Assembly: GCA_037969585.1 (NCBI GenBank) | Contig: JBBKXR010000242.1 | Span: forward strand, 1-32,784 | DNA from: JBBKXR01 sp037969585 | GTDB lineage: Bacteria; Verrucomicrobiota; Verrucomicrobiia; Verrucomicrobiales; DEV007 | DNA length: 32,784 bases | Direction of reading: 5' to 3' | Part shown: positions 23,645-32,280 of the stretch, piece after piece | How the letters are laid out: every line of letters starts with the position of its first letter | Position numbering within the stretch: position 1 is the stretch's first letter | Notes under the pieces: generated by a model | What the model saw: the letters and a program-made list of their open reading frames with translations, nothing else | The model's database searches: none | What the model was told of the DNA's origin: nothing | Position numbers and translations under genes: made by a program

Positions 23645-24706
23645 TCAGCGAGGCGAGTCTGAGCCACCGAAAACCTCTTTGCGCAGATCGCGCATCGTCG
23701 CCAATCCCTCCCACGCAGCGCCCCGCATCGGCCGCGCACCGGACTTCCGATTCTCGCCAAAGTGCTGACGATGCTTTGCGAACGTCGCTTCAACAAAATC
23801 AACGCTCCCCAGCACCGCGCCATCACAGAAATAACGCACTCGGCTCAACATCACTACGTGCATCGGCAACTTGCCATCTGTTTTCTCGATCACCTCATCT
23901 ACTACGTCGGAATCGATACCCACTCGCGCGCCACACCCCGTTCGCCCGTCGCCAAGCCGCCTCTCCCCTTTACCAAATAAATGCACCCGATACGCCGGAC
24001 CCACCTCCCGCCAACTAAGCGACCGTCCCTGCCACGCCCTCGTAATACCATGCATCGCCACTAAATTCTGCCGCGCCGTTTTTTTCCCCGCTACCGCCTC
24101 AGCATAGCCGCACCACCGATAATCCTTCGGGTCCGTCACCAGCCCCGCCCGCACCGGATTCAGCTCGATGTAAGCTGCCATCGTCATCAGTGCCAGTTCG
24201 TCACCCTCCACGACCACACTTTTGAACCGGGACTCCCATAGCGTCCCACACCGATCAATGTGGGCATTGTACCAAAAGGTGAACCGCGCCTTCAGCTCCT
24301 TGAAAAACACCGACAAACTGCCCATGCGAACCTGATACCGAGCCAAGACTTCCTCCAACCAAACCCGACTCCCCGACGACGACTGAGCATGCGCCTCTGC
24401 GCGATCCAACTCATCGACGACCGCCAACAGATCCTTGCCCCGATACAACAGCGGCAACCGGCGACGCAGCGAGGCCACGTCCAGCCGTTCAATCGAATCA
24501 GGATCAGGCACCTCCACGAGCAAATGAAAATGGTTCGACATCAAACAATACGTCAGCACCCGCACGCCAAGAAACGCCTCGAGATTGCGCATCGTCGCCC
24601 GGAACACCTCTTTCTCCGTAGCTCCAAAAATAAACTGCCGATCCACCACCCTGGAAATGCAGTGATAGCACCCACCCCCCTCGAGAATTAATCGACCAGC
24701 AGTCAT
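23645..24706 (-). CDS. REP-associated tyrosine transposase (Y1, RAYT-like, HUH)
   Basis: A 353-residue protein from the ATG at 24706. The N-terminal domain is a Y1/IS200-type HUH nuclease: G-C-Y-H-C-I-S-R-V at the first strand, the metal-binding His-hydrophobic-His in M-S-N-H-F-H-L-L-V-E (His59, His61), and the catalytic-tyrosine helix A-A-Y-I-E-L-N-P-V-R-A-G (Tyr179). It continues into W-C-G-Y-A-E-A and about 130 extra C-terminal residues that may bind DNA. Such RAYTs nick single-stranded DNA and are tied to REP palindromes. They are usually single-copy and domesticated, not active transposons. No flanking terminal repeats were found. The longer frame opens with a TTG at 24739. It converges on the acyltransferase gene with 40 bp between. 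Confidence 0.9.
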   Translation of the reverse strand: MTAGRLILEGGGCYHCISRVVDRQFIFGATEKEVFRATMRNLEAFLGVRVLTYCLMSNHFHLLVEVPDPDSIERLDVASLRRRLPLLYRGKDLLAVVDELDRAEAHAQSSSGSRVWLEEVLARYQVRMGSLSVFFKELKARFTFWYNAHIDRCGTLWESRFKSVVVEGDELALMTMAAYIELNPVRAGLVTDPKDYRWCGYAEAVAGKKTARQNLVAMHGITRAWQGRSLSWREVGPAYRVHLFGKGERRLGDGRTGCGARVGIDSDVVDEVIEKTDGKLPMHVVMLSRVRYFCDGAVLGSVDFVEATFAKHRQHFGENRKSGARPMRGAAWEGLATMRDLRKEVFGGSDSPR

Positions 24707-24878
24707 ACCGCAATCTACAGAACCAGCATCAACACGCAATGTTTTATTTCCTGCTATTATTTAATATCAGGCACGGGGATGCCCTGCTCCGGCGCAATAC
24801 CGTGTGTGCTCGGGATTGATGTATGGGACTTAGTTTATTAACTTTTCTACTCCTTCGACTCGATTGTTTCCGATAGGG

Positions 24879-27218
24879 ATGAGACTGCTCCGCAATACTG
24901 CCATTGCCGCTTGCCTTGGCGTCGCCTCGCCTTTTTGGCTGAGCGCAGCAGACCTCGTCGACGCTGAGCAGCGCAAATTTTTCGAAACTCGCATCCGTCC
25001 CGCGCTGGTTGAACACTGTTACGAATGTCATTCGGCAGGGGCAAAAAAGGTCGGCGCCAAGCTGTTTCTCGACAGCCCAAGTGGCATGCTCGATGGCGGC
25101 GAGTCGGGGCCATCTGTCATTCCGGGAGATGCGGAGCGCAGCCTGATCGTTCATGCGCTGCGCCATGAGAATGATCTGGAAATGCCGCCCGACAAACCAC
25201 TGCCGCAGGCCGTCATCGATGATATCACTAAGTGGATCGCGATGGGTGCGCCCGATCCTCGCACGGCCGACGCAACCGCCACCACAGCCAAGGCCTCCAA
25301 CGAGAAATTCTACACTGATGGCGAACTCTGGTCGTTTGAGCCAATCCAAAACCCCACTCCGCCCAGCGTTACCGGCCGCAGTTGGCCACGTGATCCGATC
25401 GATCAATTTGTCCTCGCTGGAGTCGAAAAACAAAAACTCAGCCCGACCGCCGATGCCGAACCACGCGTATTGATCCGCCGACTCCACTTCGATCTCACCG
25501 GCTTGCCGCCGACCGCGGACGCAGTCGACACCTTCGTCGCGGCCTACCGAGCTACCGGCCAGGTGGCAGTCACCACACTCGTCGACGAACTGCTCGCTTC
25601 ACCCCATTTCGGCGAGCGCTGGGGTCGCCATTGGCTCGACGTCGCCCGCTATGCGGAGTCGAACGGCAACGACGGCCTGAGCCGCAATGCCACCTTCCCG
25701 CACGCCTGGCGATATCGGGACTATGTCATCGACGCGTTCAACCGCGACCTCCCCTACGACCGGTTCCTCACCGAACAGATCGCCGGCGACTTGCTTGCGG
25801 AAAATGCCACCAGCCCCGCCGAGCGCGACCGTCTGCTGACGGCGACCGGCTTTCTAGCCATCGGCTCGAAGCCCGCCAAAGCGATGAATACCAACTTCGA
25901 AATGGACGTCGTCGCCGATCAGATCGATGCCGTCTGCACCGGGGTCATCGGTCTGAGCGTCGCCTGCGCCCGCTGTCACGATCACAAATTCGATCCGATT
26001 CCGACTCGCGATTACTATGCTCTGGCCGGTCTATTCACCAGCACCGAGACCCTGTGGGGAGTCGCTGCAAATGTCAGTCTGACCGCCCCGCCGACCGAAC
26101 TGCACGTACTCAAAACTGCTCAAGCAGCGCAGCCCCCCGAAGGCCTCGACCAACGCATCGACGAAATCGAATCGCGCTCATCGAAGAACGACACGCCACT
26201 GAAAAAGGAGTTCACCTACCCGCCCGGCACCCCGCTGGCAATGGGCGTCCGCGACCGACAACAGCCCGCCGATTGCAATATCAACCAAAAGGGCGACGCC
26301 AAAAAACTCGGCGACTCAGTGCCGCGCGGATTTCTCACCGCCTACTCTGCCGACCTCAACGCCGGCATCAGCATCGACCCGAAACAAAGCGGTCGCCTGC
26401 AACTTGCTCAATGGCTGACCAGCGGCGAACACCCGCACACCGCCCGCGTCATGGCCAACCGCATCTGGCTGCACTTGTTCGGCCAGGCCATCGTCGGCAC
26501 CCCCGACGACTTCGGCGTTTATGGCGAACGCCCGACTCACCCCGAACTGCTCGACCACCTCGCCAGCCGGTTCAGCGGCGACTGCCAGTGGTCGATGAAA
26601 AAAATGATCCGCGCCATCGTGCTGTCGCGCACTTACCAACTTGCCAGTCAGGGCGACGAAACAACCCTCGCCGCCGATCCCGAGAATCGCTGGCTGTCCC
26701 GTCACTTGCGCCGCCGACTCGACGCCGAATCGCTGCGCGACGCCATGCTCAGCGTCACCGGCCAGCTCGATCCCGCACCCGCTGACGGCTCCGCGGTTCG
26801 CCATTTTGACGTTCTCGTCAATCACGCCGGCAACCTTCACGAAGCCAGCGATCACCGCAGCATCTACCTGTGCCAATTGAGAAATTCCCCGCCACCCGAA
26901 CTTGCCGCCTTCGATCTGCCAGCCGCGCTCAACGTCACCGGTAAACGTGACCAGACCGTCCTGCCGACCCAGGCCCTGTTCCTGCTCAATAGCGAGTTCG
27001 CCACCGCTCAGGCCAACCATTTCGCTGCCTCGCTGAATGCCGTCGACACTGACGAACGCATCGAACAGCTCTGGCGCCGCGCCTTGATGCGTTCTCCCGA
27101 CGACACCGAACTGGCCAGCGCCCGCTACCTGCTGGAAACCCTCAAGCCGCGCGAAAAAGCCTGGTCCTCCCTCTGCCAATCGCTGCTTGCCACCAACGAG
27201 TTCCGCTACATCGACTGA
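24879..27218 (+). CDS. Secreted PSCyt1-DUF1549-DUF1553 protein (c-type haem, module 1)
   Basis: A 779-residue exported protein. A signal peptide (M-R-L-L-R-N, hydrophobic core, end near W-L-S-A-A) is followed by the planctomycete-type cytochrome domain with haem motif C-Y-E-C-H at 47-51. DUF1549 (PSCyt2) spans about 160-370, with F-D-L-T-G-L-P-P, H-F-G-E-R-W-G-R-H-W-L-D-V-A-R-Y and a second CxxCH, C-A-R-C-H-D-H-K-F-D-P, at 363-367. DUF1553 (PSD1) fills the C-terminal half (R-V-M-A-N-R-I-W-L-H-L-F-G; T-Y-Q-L-A-S). These proteins are abundant in PVC bacteria and always linked to DUF1501 proteins, but no enzymatic activity is established. The preferred start is the ATG at 24879, because it gives a clean signal peptide; a TTG at 24864 is in frame. 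The next gene begins 25 bp later. Confidence 0.93.
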   Translation: MRLLRNTAIAACLGVASPFWLSAADLVDAEQRKFFETRIRPALVEHCYECHSAGAKKVGAKLFLDSPSGMLDGGESGPSVIPGDAERSLIVHALRHENDLEMPPDKPLPQAVIDDITKWIAMGAPDPRTADATATTAKASNEKFYTDGELWSFEPIQNPTPPSVTGRSWPRDPIDQFVLAGVEKQKLSPTADAEPRVLIRRLHFDLTGLPPTADAVDTFVAAYRATGQVAVTTLVDELLASPHFGERWGRHWLDVARYAESNGNDGLSRNATFPHAWRYRDYVIDAFNRDLPYDRFLTEQIAGDLLAENATSPAERDRLLTATGFLAIGSKPAKAMNTNFEMDVVADQIDAVCTGVIGLSVACARCHDHKFDPIPTRDYYALAGLFTSTETLWGVAANVSLTAPPTELHVLKTAQAAQPPEGLDQRIDEIESRSSKNDTPLKKEFTYPPGTPLAMGVRDRQQPADCNINQKGDAKKLGDSVPRGFLTAYSADLNAGISIDPKQSGRLQLAQWLTSGEHPHTARVMANRIWLHLFGQAIVGTPDDFGVYGERPTHPELLDHLASRFSGDCQWSMKKMIRAIVLSRTYQLASQGDETTLAADPENRWLSRHLRRRLDAESLRDAMLSVTGQLDPAPADGSAVRHFDVLVNHAGNLHEASDHRSIYLCQLRNSPPPELAAFDLPAALNVTGKRDQTVLPTQALFLLNSEFATAQANHFAASLNAVDTDERIEQLWRRALMRSPDDTELASARYLLETLKPREKAWSSLCQSLLATNEFRYID

Positions 27219-27243
27219 TGCCCCTGTCGCATCAACCCAGACC

Positions 27244-28590
27244 ATGAGTCCCTTTCCCACACCGTCCCGTCGCCGCATGCTGCAGACTGCTTCATGCGGT
27301 TTTGGCTCGCTCGCACTTCAGGGACTGCTCGGGCGTGAATCCTTGCACGCGGCCAACCCGGTGCCGCACATTGCCCCGCGCGCACGTCGGGTCATCTTCC
27401 TGTTCATGAGCGGCGGTCCGGCCCAGCTCGACACCTTCGACTACAAGCCGCAAACCGGGAACACGCCCCACTCCGGTTCCGCGTTCAAATTTCAACAGCA
27501 CGGCGAGAGCGGGCTATGGGTTTCCGAATTGTTGCCCGAAACCGCGAAGCACGCCGACAAACTTTGTGTGCTCAAAGGCATGCATTGCGACACCGGCATC
27601 CACGCCCAGTCCGCACTGCAACTGCACACCGGCGATCGCCTGCGCGATCGACCGTCTTTGGGTGCCTGGGTCGGCTACGGTCTAGGCCGCGACAACCGCG
27701 ACCTACCCGGATTTATCAGCCTTAACACTTCGCGACCGTCGAGCTACGGCTCGGCATTTCTTCCCGCCAACTATCAGGGAACACCGATCGGGGTGAATGG
27801 CGAAGACATGAGCCTGGCGACCTTGCCGAACGTCACCGGCGATCACTTGCCGACCGAAGCCAAGCGCCAGCAGCTCGACTTGATTCAAATGATGAATCGT
27901 CGGCACCAACAGCAGCGCTCCGATGACAGCCAACTCGATGCCGTGATCAAATCGATGGAACTCGGCTTTCGCATGCAGGCCACCGCGCCCGAACTGCTCG
28001 ACATCAGTAGCGAACCGCAGGCCGTCCTCGACCGCTACCGCGTCGGCAAAAATCATCTCGAAGGCACCTGCCGCGCTTCCGATTTCGGCCGCCAATGCCT
28101 ACTTGCCCGACGCTTCGCCGAAGCCGGCGTACGCTTCATCGAAGTTAATCACGGCAGTTGGGATCAGCACAAAAATCATCGTCGCGATCTGCAAGCCAAC
28201 TGTCGCACCACCGATGCACCGATCGCCGCGCTGTTGGAAGATCTCGATCAACGTGGCCTGCTCGAAGACACGCTTGTCGTCTGGGGCGGCGAGTTCGGTC
28301 GCCCCGGTCTCACGCCCGGCGAAAAAGACAAAGACCAAACCGGTCACCAGTCGAGCGGCTTCACCTTCTGGATGGCCGGCGGCGGAGTGAAGGCGGGATT
28401 CGCCTACGGCGACACCGACGAAACCGGCAAGCGCGCGGTCGACGGAAAAATTCACTTTCGCGACCTACACGCGACGATTTTCCACCTGCTCGGCCTGCCG
28501 GCCAACGACCTGAAGTTTCGTCACGCCGGCCGCGAGCATCGCCTGACCGGACCGGAGGGCGGTCGAGTGGCGCACGACATTATCGCGTAA
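27244..28590 (+). CDS. Tat-exported DUF1501 protein (module 1)
   Basis: A 448-residue protein with a twin-arginine signal (P-S-R-R-R-M-L-Q-T-A-S-C-G-F-G). The mature DUF1501 domain carries R-R-V-I-F-L-F-M-S-G-G-P-A-Q-L-D-T-F-D, the family's opening block, and L-V-V-W-G-G-E-F-G-R near residue 350. H-Q-S-S-G-F-T-F-W-M-A-G-G-G-V-K-A-G and H-D-L-H-A-T-like F-R-D-L-H-A-T-I-F-H-L-L-G-L close the domain. The fold is alkaline phosphatase/sulfatase-like and most members keep likely metal ligands, but no reaction has been shown. It is always found with a DUF1549/1553 partner, here the gene ending 25 bp before. The first in-frame ATG that gives the Tat signal is 27244; an earlier start at 27187 would overlap the upstream gene. 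A 35-bp spacer leads to module 2. Confidence 0.94.
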   Translation: MSPFPTPSRRRMLQTASCGFGSLALQGLLGRESLHAANPVPHIAPRARRVIFLFMSGGPAQLDTFDYKPQTGNTPHSGSAFKFQQHGESGLWVSELLPETAKHADKLCVLKGMHCDTGIHAQSALQLHTGDRLRDRPSLGAWVGYGLGRDNRDLPGFISLNTSRPSSYGSAFLPANYQGTPIGVNGEDMSLATLPNVTGDHLPTEAKRQQLDLIQMMNRRHQQQRSDDSQLDAVIKSMELGFRMQATAPELLDISSEPQAVLDRYRVGKNHLEGTCRASDFGRQCLLARRFAEAGVRFIEVNHGSWDQHKNHRRDLQANCRTTDAPIAALLEDLDQRGLLEDTLVVWGGEFGRPGLTPGEKDKDQTGHQSSGFTFWMAGGGVKAGFAYGDTDETGKRAVDGKIHFRDLHATIFHLLGLPANDLKFRHAGREHRLTGPEGGRVAHDIIA

Positions 28591-28625
28591 GTGGCCCACT
28601 GCGTTATCGCGTGGCATTGTCTAAC

Positions 28626-30572
28626 ATGCTTAAAAGCATTCCAATTTTCGGCCTGTTTGCCGTTGTGATCGCCGCGGGCATTAGCGTCAGCCGTGCCGCC
28701 GACGATCCCGCCGCACACTGGGCCTATCAGCCGATCGTCGCACCGGCGATTCCACAGATCGAGGGCGCGAAGTCACCGATCGATGCCTTCGTGCTGGCGC
28801 GTCTTCAGGAGGCAAAACTCACGCCTTCACCCGAGGCCGCGCCGCACACTTTGCTGCGCCGTATTTACCTCGACCTGACCGGCCTGCTGCCGACGCCGAA
28901 GGAAATCGTCGCCTTCGAAGCAGCCTGGCAAAAAGACTCCGAAGCCGCCTACAGCGCAAAGGTCGACGAACTGCTTGCGTCGCCCCACTTCGGCGAACGC
29001 TGGGCGCGGCACTGGCTCGACCTCGCTCGCTACGCTGACAGCGACGGTTACCTTGGCGACGATATGCGCCTGTGGGCATGGATCTATCGCGACTGGGTCA
29101 TCGATGCGATCAATGCCGATCAGCCCTTCGATCAATTCTCACTCGAACAACTCGCTGGCGATCTCCTGCCCAAGCCAACTCAGCAGCAAATAGTCGCTGC
29201 CGGATTCCATCGCAACAATTTGAAAAACACCGAAGTCGGCTCCGACTTCGAACTCGACCGGGTCAAACAAGTGGTCGACCGCACCGCCACCACCGGCAAT
29301 GCCTGGCTCGGCCTCACCGTCGCCTGCGCCGAGTGCCACGACCACAAACACGACGCTGTCTCACAGAAGGAATTTTTCCAGCTCTACGCCTTTTTCAACA
29401 ATACAAAAGACGCCGACCTCGGCATCGAACTCGCCTCCGACAGCGGTTGGACAGCTCCCGTCTACCATGACAAGCCGGACGCCAAGATTTCCGATAAGGA
29501 GCTCGGCAAACGCAAGAAGGCCTCCACCCCGAAAGCCCAATCACTGGTCGAACTCGGCGAAAAAGATCGCCGCGAAACGTTCGTCCATATCCGCGGCGAT
29601 TACACCCAACACGGCGATGCCGTGTCGCCGGCCACGCCCGCGGCGCTGCATTCTCTGACCACGGCCAAAGACAAAACTCCGACCCGGATCGACCTCGCCC
29701 ACTGGTTGTTCGATGACAAAAACCCGATCACTCCGCGGGTGCTCGCCAACCGCGTCTGGCAGCGCCTTTTCGGCATTGGCATCGTGTCCACCTCCGATGA
29801 CTTCGGCACCCACGGAGCGCCACCAACGCATCCGCAATTACTCGACTGGCTGGCCGGCGAATACCGCCGCCTCGGCTGGAGTCGCAAGCAAATGATCCGC
29901 ACCATCGTGCTCTCCTCGACCTATCGCCAATCCTCAGCGAATACCCAACCCGAATTGCCCAACGACCTACTGTGGCGGCAGAACAGCGTGCGCGTCAGCG
30001 CCGAAACGGTGCGCGACATTCACCTCAGTGCGAGCGGCTTGCTGTCGCGAAAAATCGGCGGTCCCGGTGTTTATCCACCGCTGCCCGAGTTCGTCGCCGA
30101 AGTCGGCCGCAGCGTAAGTTGGCCGGAGAGCAAAGGCGAAGACCGCTATCGACGTGGCACCTACATCGTGCTCAAGCGCACCGTGCTGTATCCGATGCTG
30201 ACCGCTTTCGACGCGCCCGATACCAGTGTTGCATGCAGCCGCCGTGACTCGACCAACACGCCGATGCAGGCACTGACCTTGCTCAACGATCCGGTCTTTT
30301 TCGAATGCGCTGAAGTGATCGGCCGCGAAGCTTACGAAACCCACGGCAACAAGCTCGACGCCGCCATCACCGACCTGATGCGCCGCAGCCTCAACCGACC
30401 GCCGACCGACGCTGAGCTCAATGCGTTAAAAAATGCTCACCGCGATTTTCTAAAATCGACTACCAGCGCCGACGACGCCGAAAGCGAAGGTGGCGCCACC
30501 GATCCCCAGCTGGCGATGATCGCCACCGCCCGCGTCGTGCTCAACCTCGACGAATTTATCACCCGTGATTGA
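28626..30572 (+). CDS. DUF1549-DUF1553 protein without the N-terminal cytochrome domain (module 2)
   Basis: A 648-residue protein. The signal peptide M-L-K-S-I-P-I-F-G-L-F-A-V-V-I-A-A-G-I-S-V-S-R-A-A is followed directly by H-W-A-Y-Q-P-I-V, the usual start of the DUF1549 block; there is no PSCyt1 domain. It keeps D-L-T-G-L-L-P-T, H-F-G-E-R-W-A-R-H-W-L-D-L-A-R-Y and the CxxCH motif C-A-E-C-H-D-H-K-H-D at 234-238. The DUF1553 part has R-V-L-A-N-R-V-W-Q-R-L-F-G and S-R-R-D-S-T-N-T-P-M-Q-A-L. It is about 130 residues shorter than the module 1 protein, mainly by the missing N-terminal haem domain. The frame extends upstream to 28158, but that part lies across the preceding gene; the ATG at 28626 fits the signal peptide. 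The next gene overlaps its last 8 bases. Confidence 0.93.
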   Translation: MLKSIPIFGLFAVVIAAGISVSRAADDPAAHWAYQPIVAPAIPQIEGAKSPIDAFVLARLQEAKLTPSPEAAPHTLLRRIYLDLTGLLPTPKEIVAFEAAWQKDSEAAYSAKVDELLASPHFGERWARHWLDLARYADSDGYLGDDMRLWAWIYRDWVIDAINADQPFDQFSLEQLAGDLLPKPTQQQIVAAGFHRNNLKNTEVGSDFELDRVKQVVDRTATTGNAWLGLTVACAECHDHKHDAVSQKEFFQLYAFFNNTKDADLGIELASDSGWTAPVYHDKPDAKISDKELGKRKKASTPKAQSLVELGEKDRRETFVHIRGDYTQHGDAVSPATPAALHSLTTAKDKTPTRIDLAHWLFDDKNPITPRVLANRVWQRLFGIGIVSTSDDFGTHGAPPTHPQLLDWLAGEYRRLGWSRKQMIRTIVLSSTYRQSSANTQPELPNDLLWRQNSVRVSAETVRDIHLSASGLLSRKIGGPGVYPPLPEFVAEVGRSVSWPESKGEDRYRRGTYIVLKRTVLYPMLTAFDAPDTSVACSRRDSTNTPMQALTLLNDPVFFECAEVIGREAYETHGNKLDAAITDLMRRSLNRPPTDAELNALKNAHRDFLKSTTSADDAESEGGATDPQLAMIATARVVLNLDEFITRD

Positions 30573-32013
30573 TCCCTCCCAATTCGCTACCAACGCCAGC
30601 CGGCGACGCTTTTTGCAAACCACCGCCAGTGGACTCGGTACCGTCGCGCTCGCGCAATTGCTTCAGGACGATGGCCTACTCGCCGCGCCCGGCAGCAACA
30701 GCCTGACTCGAGCACCGCATTTTGCGCCCAAGGCGAAGCGCTGCATCTACCTTTTCATGGAAGGTGGGCCGAGCCAGATGGATCTGTTCGATCCCAAGCC
30801 GAAGCTCAATGAGCTCGACGGCCAGGCCATGCCCGAGTCGTTGTTGGAGGGGGTAAAATTTTCCTTCACGAAAAAGGAAACCGCCCGCCTGATGGGGAGC
30901 CCGCGGACCTTCAAAAAATACGGCCAGTGCGGCATGGACATGTCCGATCTGGTGCCGCATCTGACCGAGCATGCCGACGACATCGCCATGGTGCGGTCGG
31001 CGTATTGCGACCAGTTTAACCACTTGCCCGGCCAACTGTTAATGCTCACCGGCTCGCCGTTTCGCGGAGCGCCGACGCTCGGCTCGTGGCTCAACTATGG
31101 TCTCGGCAGCGCCTCTCACGACCTGCCAGGCTACGTCGTCATGACCACGCTCGGACGCGGTCTACCGGGCGGTTCAGCGTCCTGGTCGAGCGGCTTTTTG
31201 CCATCGAACTATTCCGGCGCGCTGTTTCGCAATCAGGGCAGCCCGGTGCTAAATCTGGAAAACCCGCCTGGCATCACTCCCGAAATGCAGGCGCGCAGCA
31301 TCGCTGCGGTCAACGAGCTCAATCAGCAGCGCTTCAGCGACAGCGGCCAAGCGGAAATTGCCAGCCGCATCCGCAATTACGAGCTCGCCTTTCGCATGCA
31401 GTCGGCAGCGCCCGAGCTTAGCGATCTGTCTGGAGAATCACCGGCCACCCTGGAAGCCTACGGGCTCAACCGCGTCGACAAAACCGGCTTCGAGTCGTCG
31501 TTCGCCCGCAACTGCCTACTCGCGCGACGCCTGGTCGAACGCGGCACGCGCTTCGTGACACTCTTCCTTTCCACTTGGGATCAACACAGCAATCTCGACT
31601 CCGAACTGGCGACCAACACCAAGATCTCCGATCAACCGGTCGCCGCCCTGCTGACCGATCTCAAGGAACGCGGTCTGCTCGACGAAACGCTGGTGGTCTG
31701 GGGCGGAGAATTCGGCCGCACTCCACTCGGCGAAAACCGCTCCGGATTCAAAACTGTCACCGGCCGCGATCATCACCCCTACTCATTCAGCCTGTGGATG
31801 GCTGGCGGTGGCGTCAAAGGCGGACAAGTCATCGGTAAAACCGACGAGATTGGTTGGGGCGTCGAAGAAGATCCGATCCACGTGCACGATTTACACGCAA
31901 CCATTCTGCACCTTTTCGGCTTCGATCACGAAGAGCTGACGTATCGGTTTCAGGGGAGGGACTTCCGATTGACCGATGTGCATGGAAACGTTGTGAAAAA
32001 GTTGTTGGCGTGA
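30565..32013 (+). CDS. Tat-exported DUF1501 protein (module 2)
   Basis: A 482-residue protein with a GTG start that overlaps the DUF1549/1553 stop by 8 bp, the sign of translational coupling. The Tat signal is S-R-R-R-F-L-Q-T-T-A-S-G-L-G. DUF1501 blocks: R-C-I-Y-L-F-M-E-G-G-P-S-Q-M-D-L-F-D-P-K-P, an extended Y-C-D-Q-F-N-H-L-P-G-Q-L-L-M-L-T-G-S region, L-V-V-W-G-G-E-F-G-R-T-P, G-R-D-H-H-P-Y-S-F-S-L-W-M-A-G-G-G and D-L-H-A-T-I-L-H-L-F-G. It is about 34 residues longer than the module 1 DUF1501 protein and only distantly similar, so the two pairs are old duplicates or independent acquisitions rather than a fresh copy. No catalytic role is established for the family. A terminator lies 73 bp after the stop. 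Confidence 0.94.
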   Translation: MIDPSQFATNASRRRFLQTTASGLGTVALAQLLQDDGLLAAPGSNSLTRAPHFAPKAKRCIYLFMEGGPSQMDLFDPKPKLNELDGQAMPESLLEGVKFSFTKKETARLMGSPRTFKKYGQCGMDMSDLVPHLTEHADDIAMVRSAYCDQFNHLPGQLLMLTGSPFRGAPTLGSWLNYGLGSASHDLPGYVVMTTLGRGLPGGSASWSSGFLPSNYSGALFRNQGSPVLNLENPPGITPEMQARSIAAVNELNQQRFSDSGQAEIASRIRNYELAFRMQSAAPELSDLSGESPATLEAYGLNRVDKTGFESSFARNCLLARRLVERGTRFVTLFLSTWDQHSNLDSELATNTKISDQPVAALLTDLKERGLLDETLVVWGGEFGRTPLGENRSGFKTVTGRDHHPYSFSLWMAGGGVKGGQVIGKTDEIGWGVEEDPIHVHDLHATILHLFGFDHEELTYRFQGRDFRLTDVHGNVVKKLLA

Positions 32014-32085
32014 ACGTGATAAACGCAGCGCTGAACGGATCTTGGCTCTTTTGGACGAAAAAATACTGAAAGCATTGGGCAGATC

Positions 32086-32112
32086 AGCCCCGGATTGAAA
32101 TTCGGGGCTTTT
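32086..32112 (+). terminator. Rho-independent terminator after the DUF1501 module
   Basis: Stem arms AGCCCCG and CGGGGCT around a 10-base loop, followed by TTTT. It lies 73 bp past the stop of the module 2 DUF1501 gene and closes the four-gene run. A second small hairpin (CGGTGC / GCACCG, 32118-32134) follows without a T-tract. Confidence 0.75.
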
Positions 32113-32280
32113 GCGCTCGGTGCCTTCAGCACCGGTTGAAGCTACCGTTTTGGGAGCGACGGTAAAGGATTGGGCAGGCGTGCCCACTTCAATTCTTGAA
32201 ACTAACACCCCTGCGGTTTCGGTGACATGCCCAGGAAATTCGTTTTACTTTCCTACCAAGAATCCGCAACACTTCTTATC

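Noticed and set aside
24740..24878. Terminal inverted repeats or an insertion-sequence end next to the Y1 transposase
   Set aside because: Only short imperfect palindromes (such as CAGGCA / TGCCCTG) are present, with no matching element on the other side and no target duplication.
25631..26785. 384-codon plus-strand open frame inside the DUF1549/1553 gene
   Set aside because: It is Arg/Pro-rich and lies in another frame of a gene with clear haem and DUF motifs.
26316..27278. 320-codon minus-strand open frame with Gly/Val-rich translation
   Set aside because: It is antisense to the module 1 DUF1553 region, and its low-complexity composition is typical of shadow frames.
28158..28625. Upstream extension of the module 2 DUF1549/1553 frame
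   Set aside because: It overlaps the end of the DUF1501 gene in another frame and reads as Arg-rich noise. The signal peptide begins at 28626.
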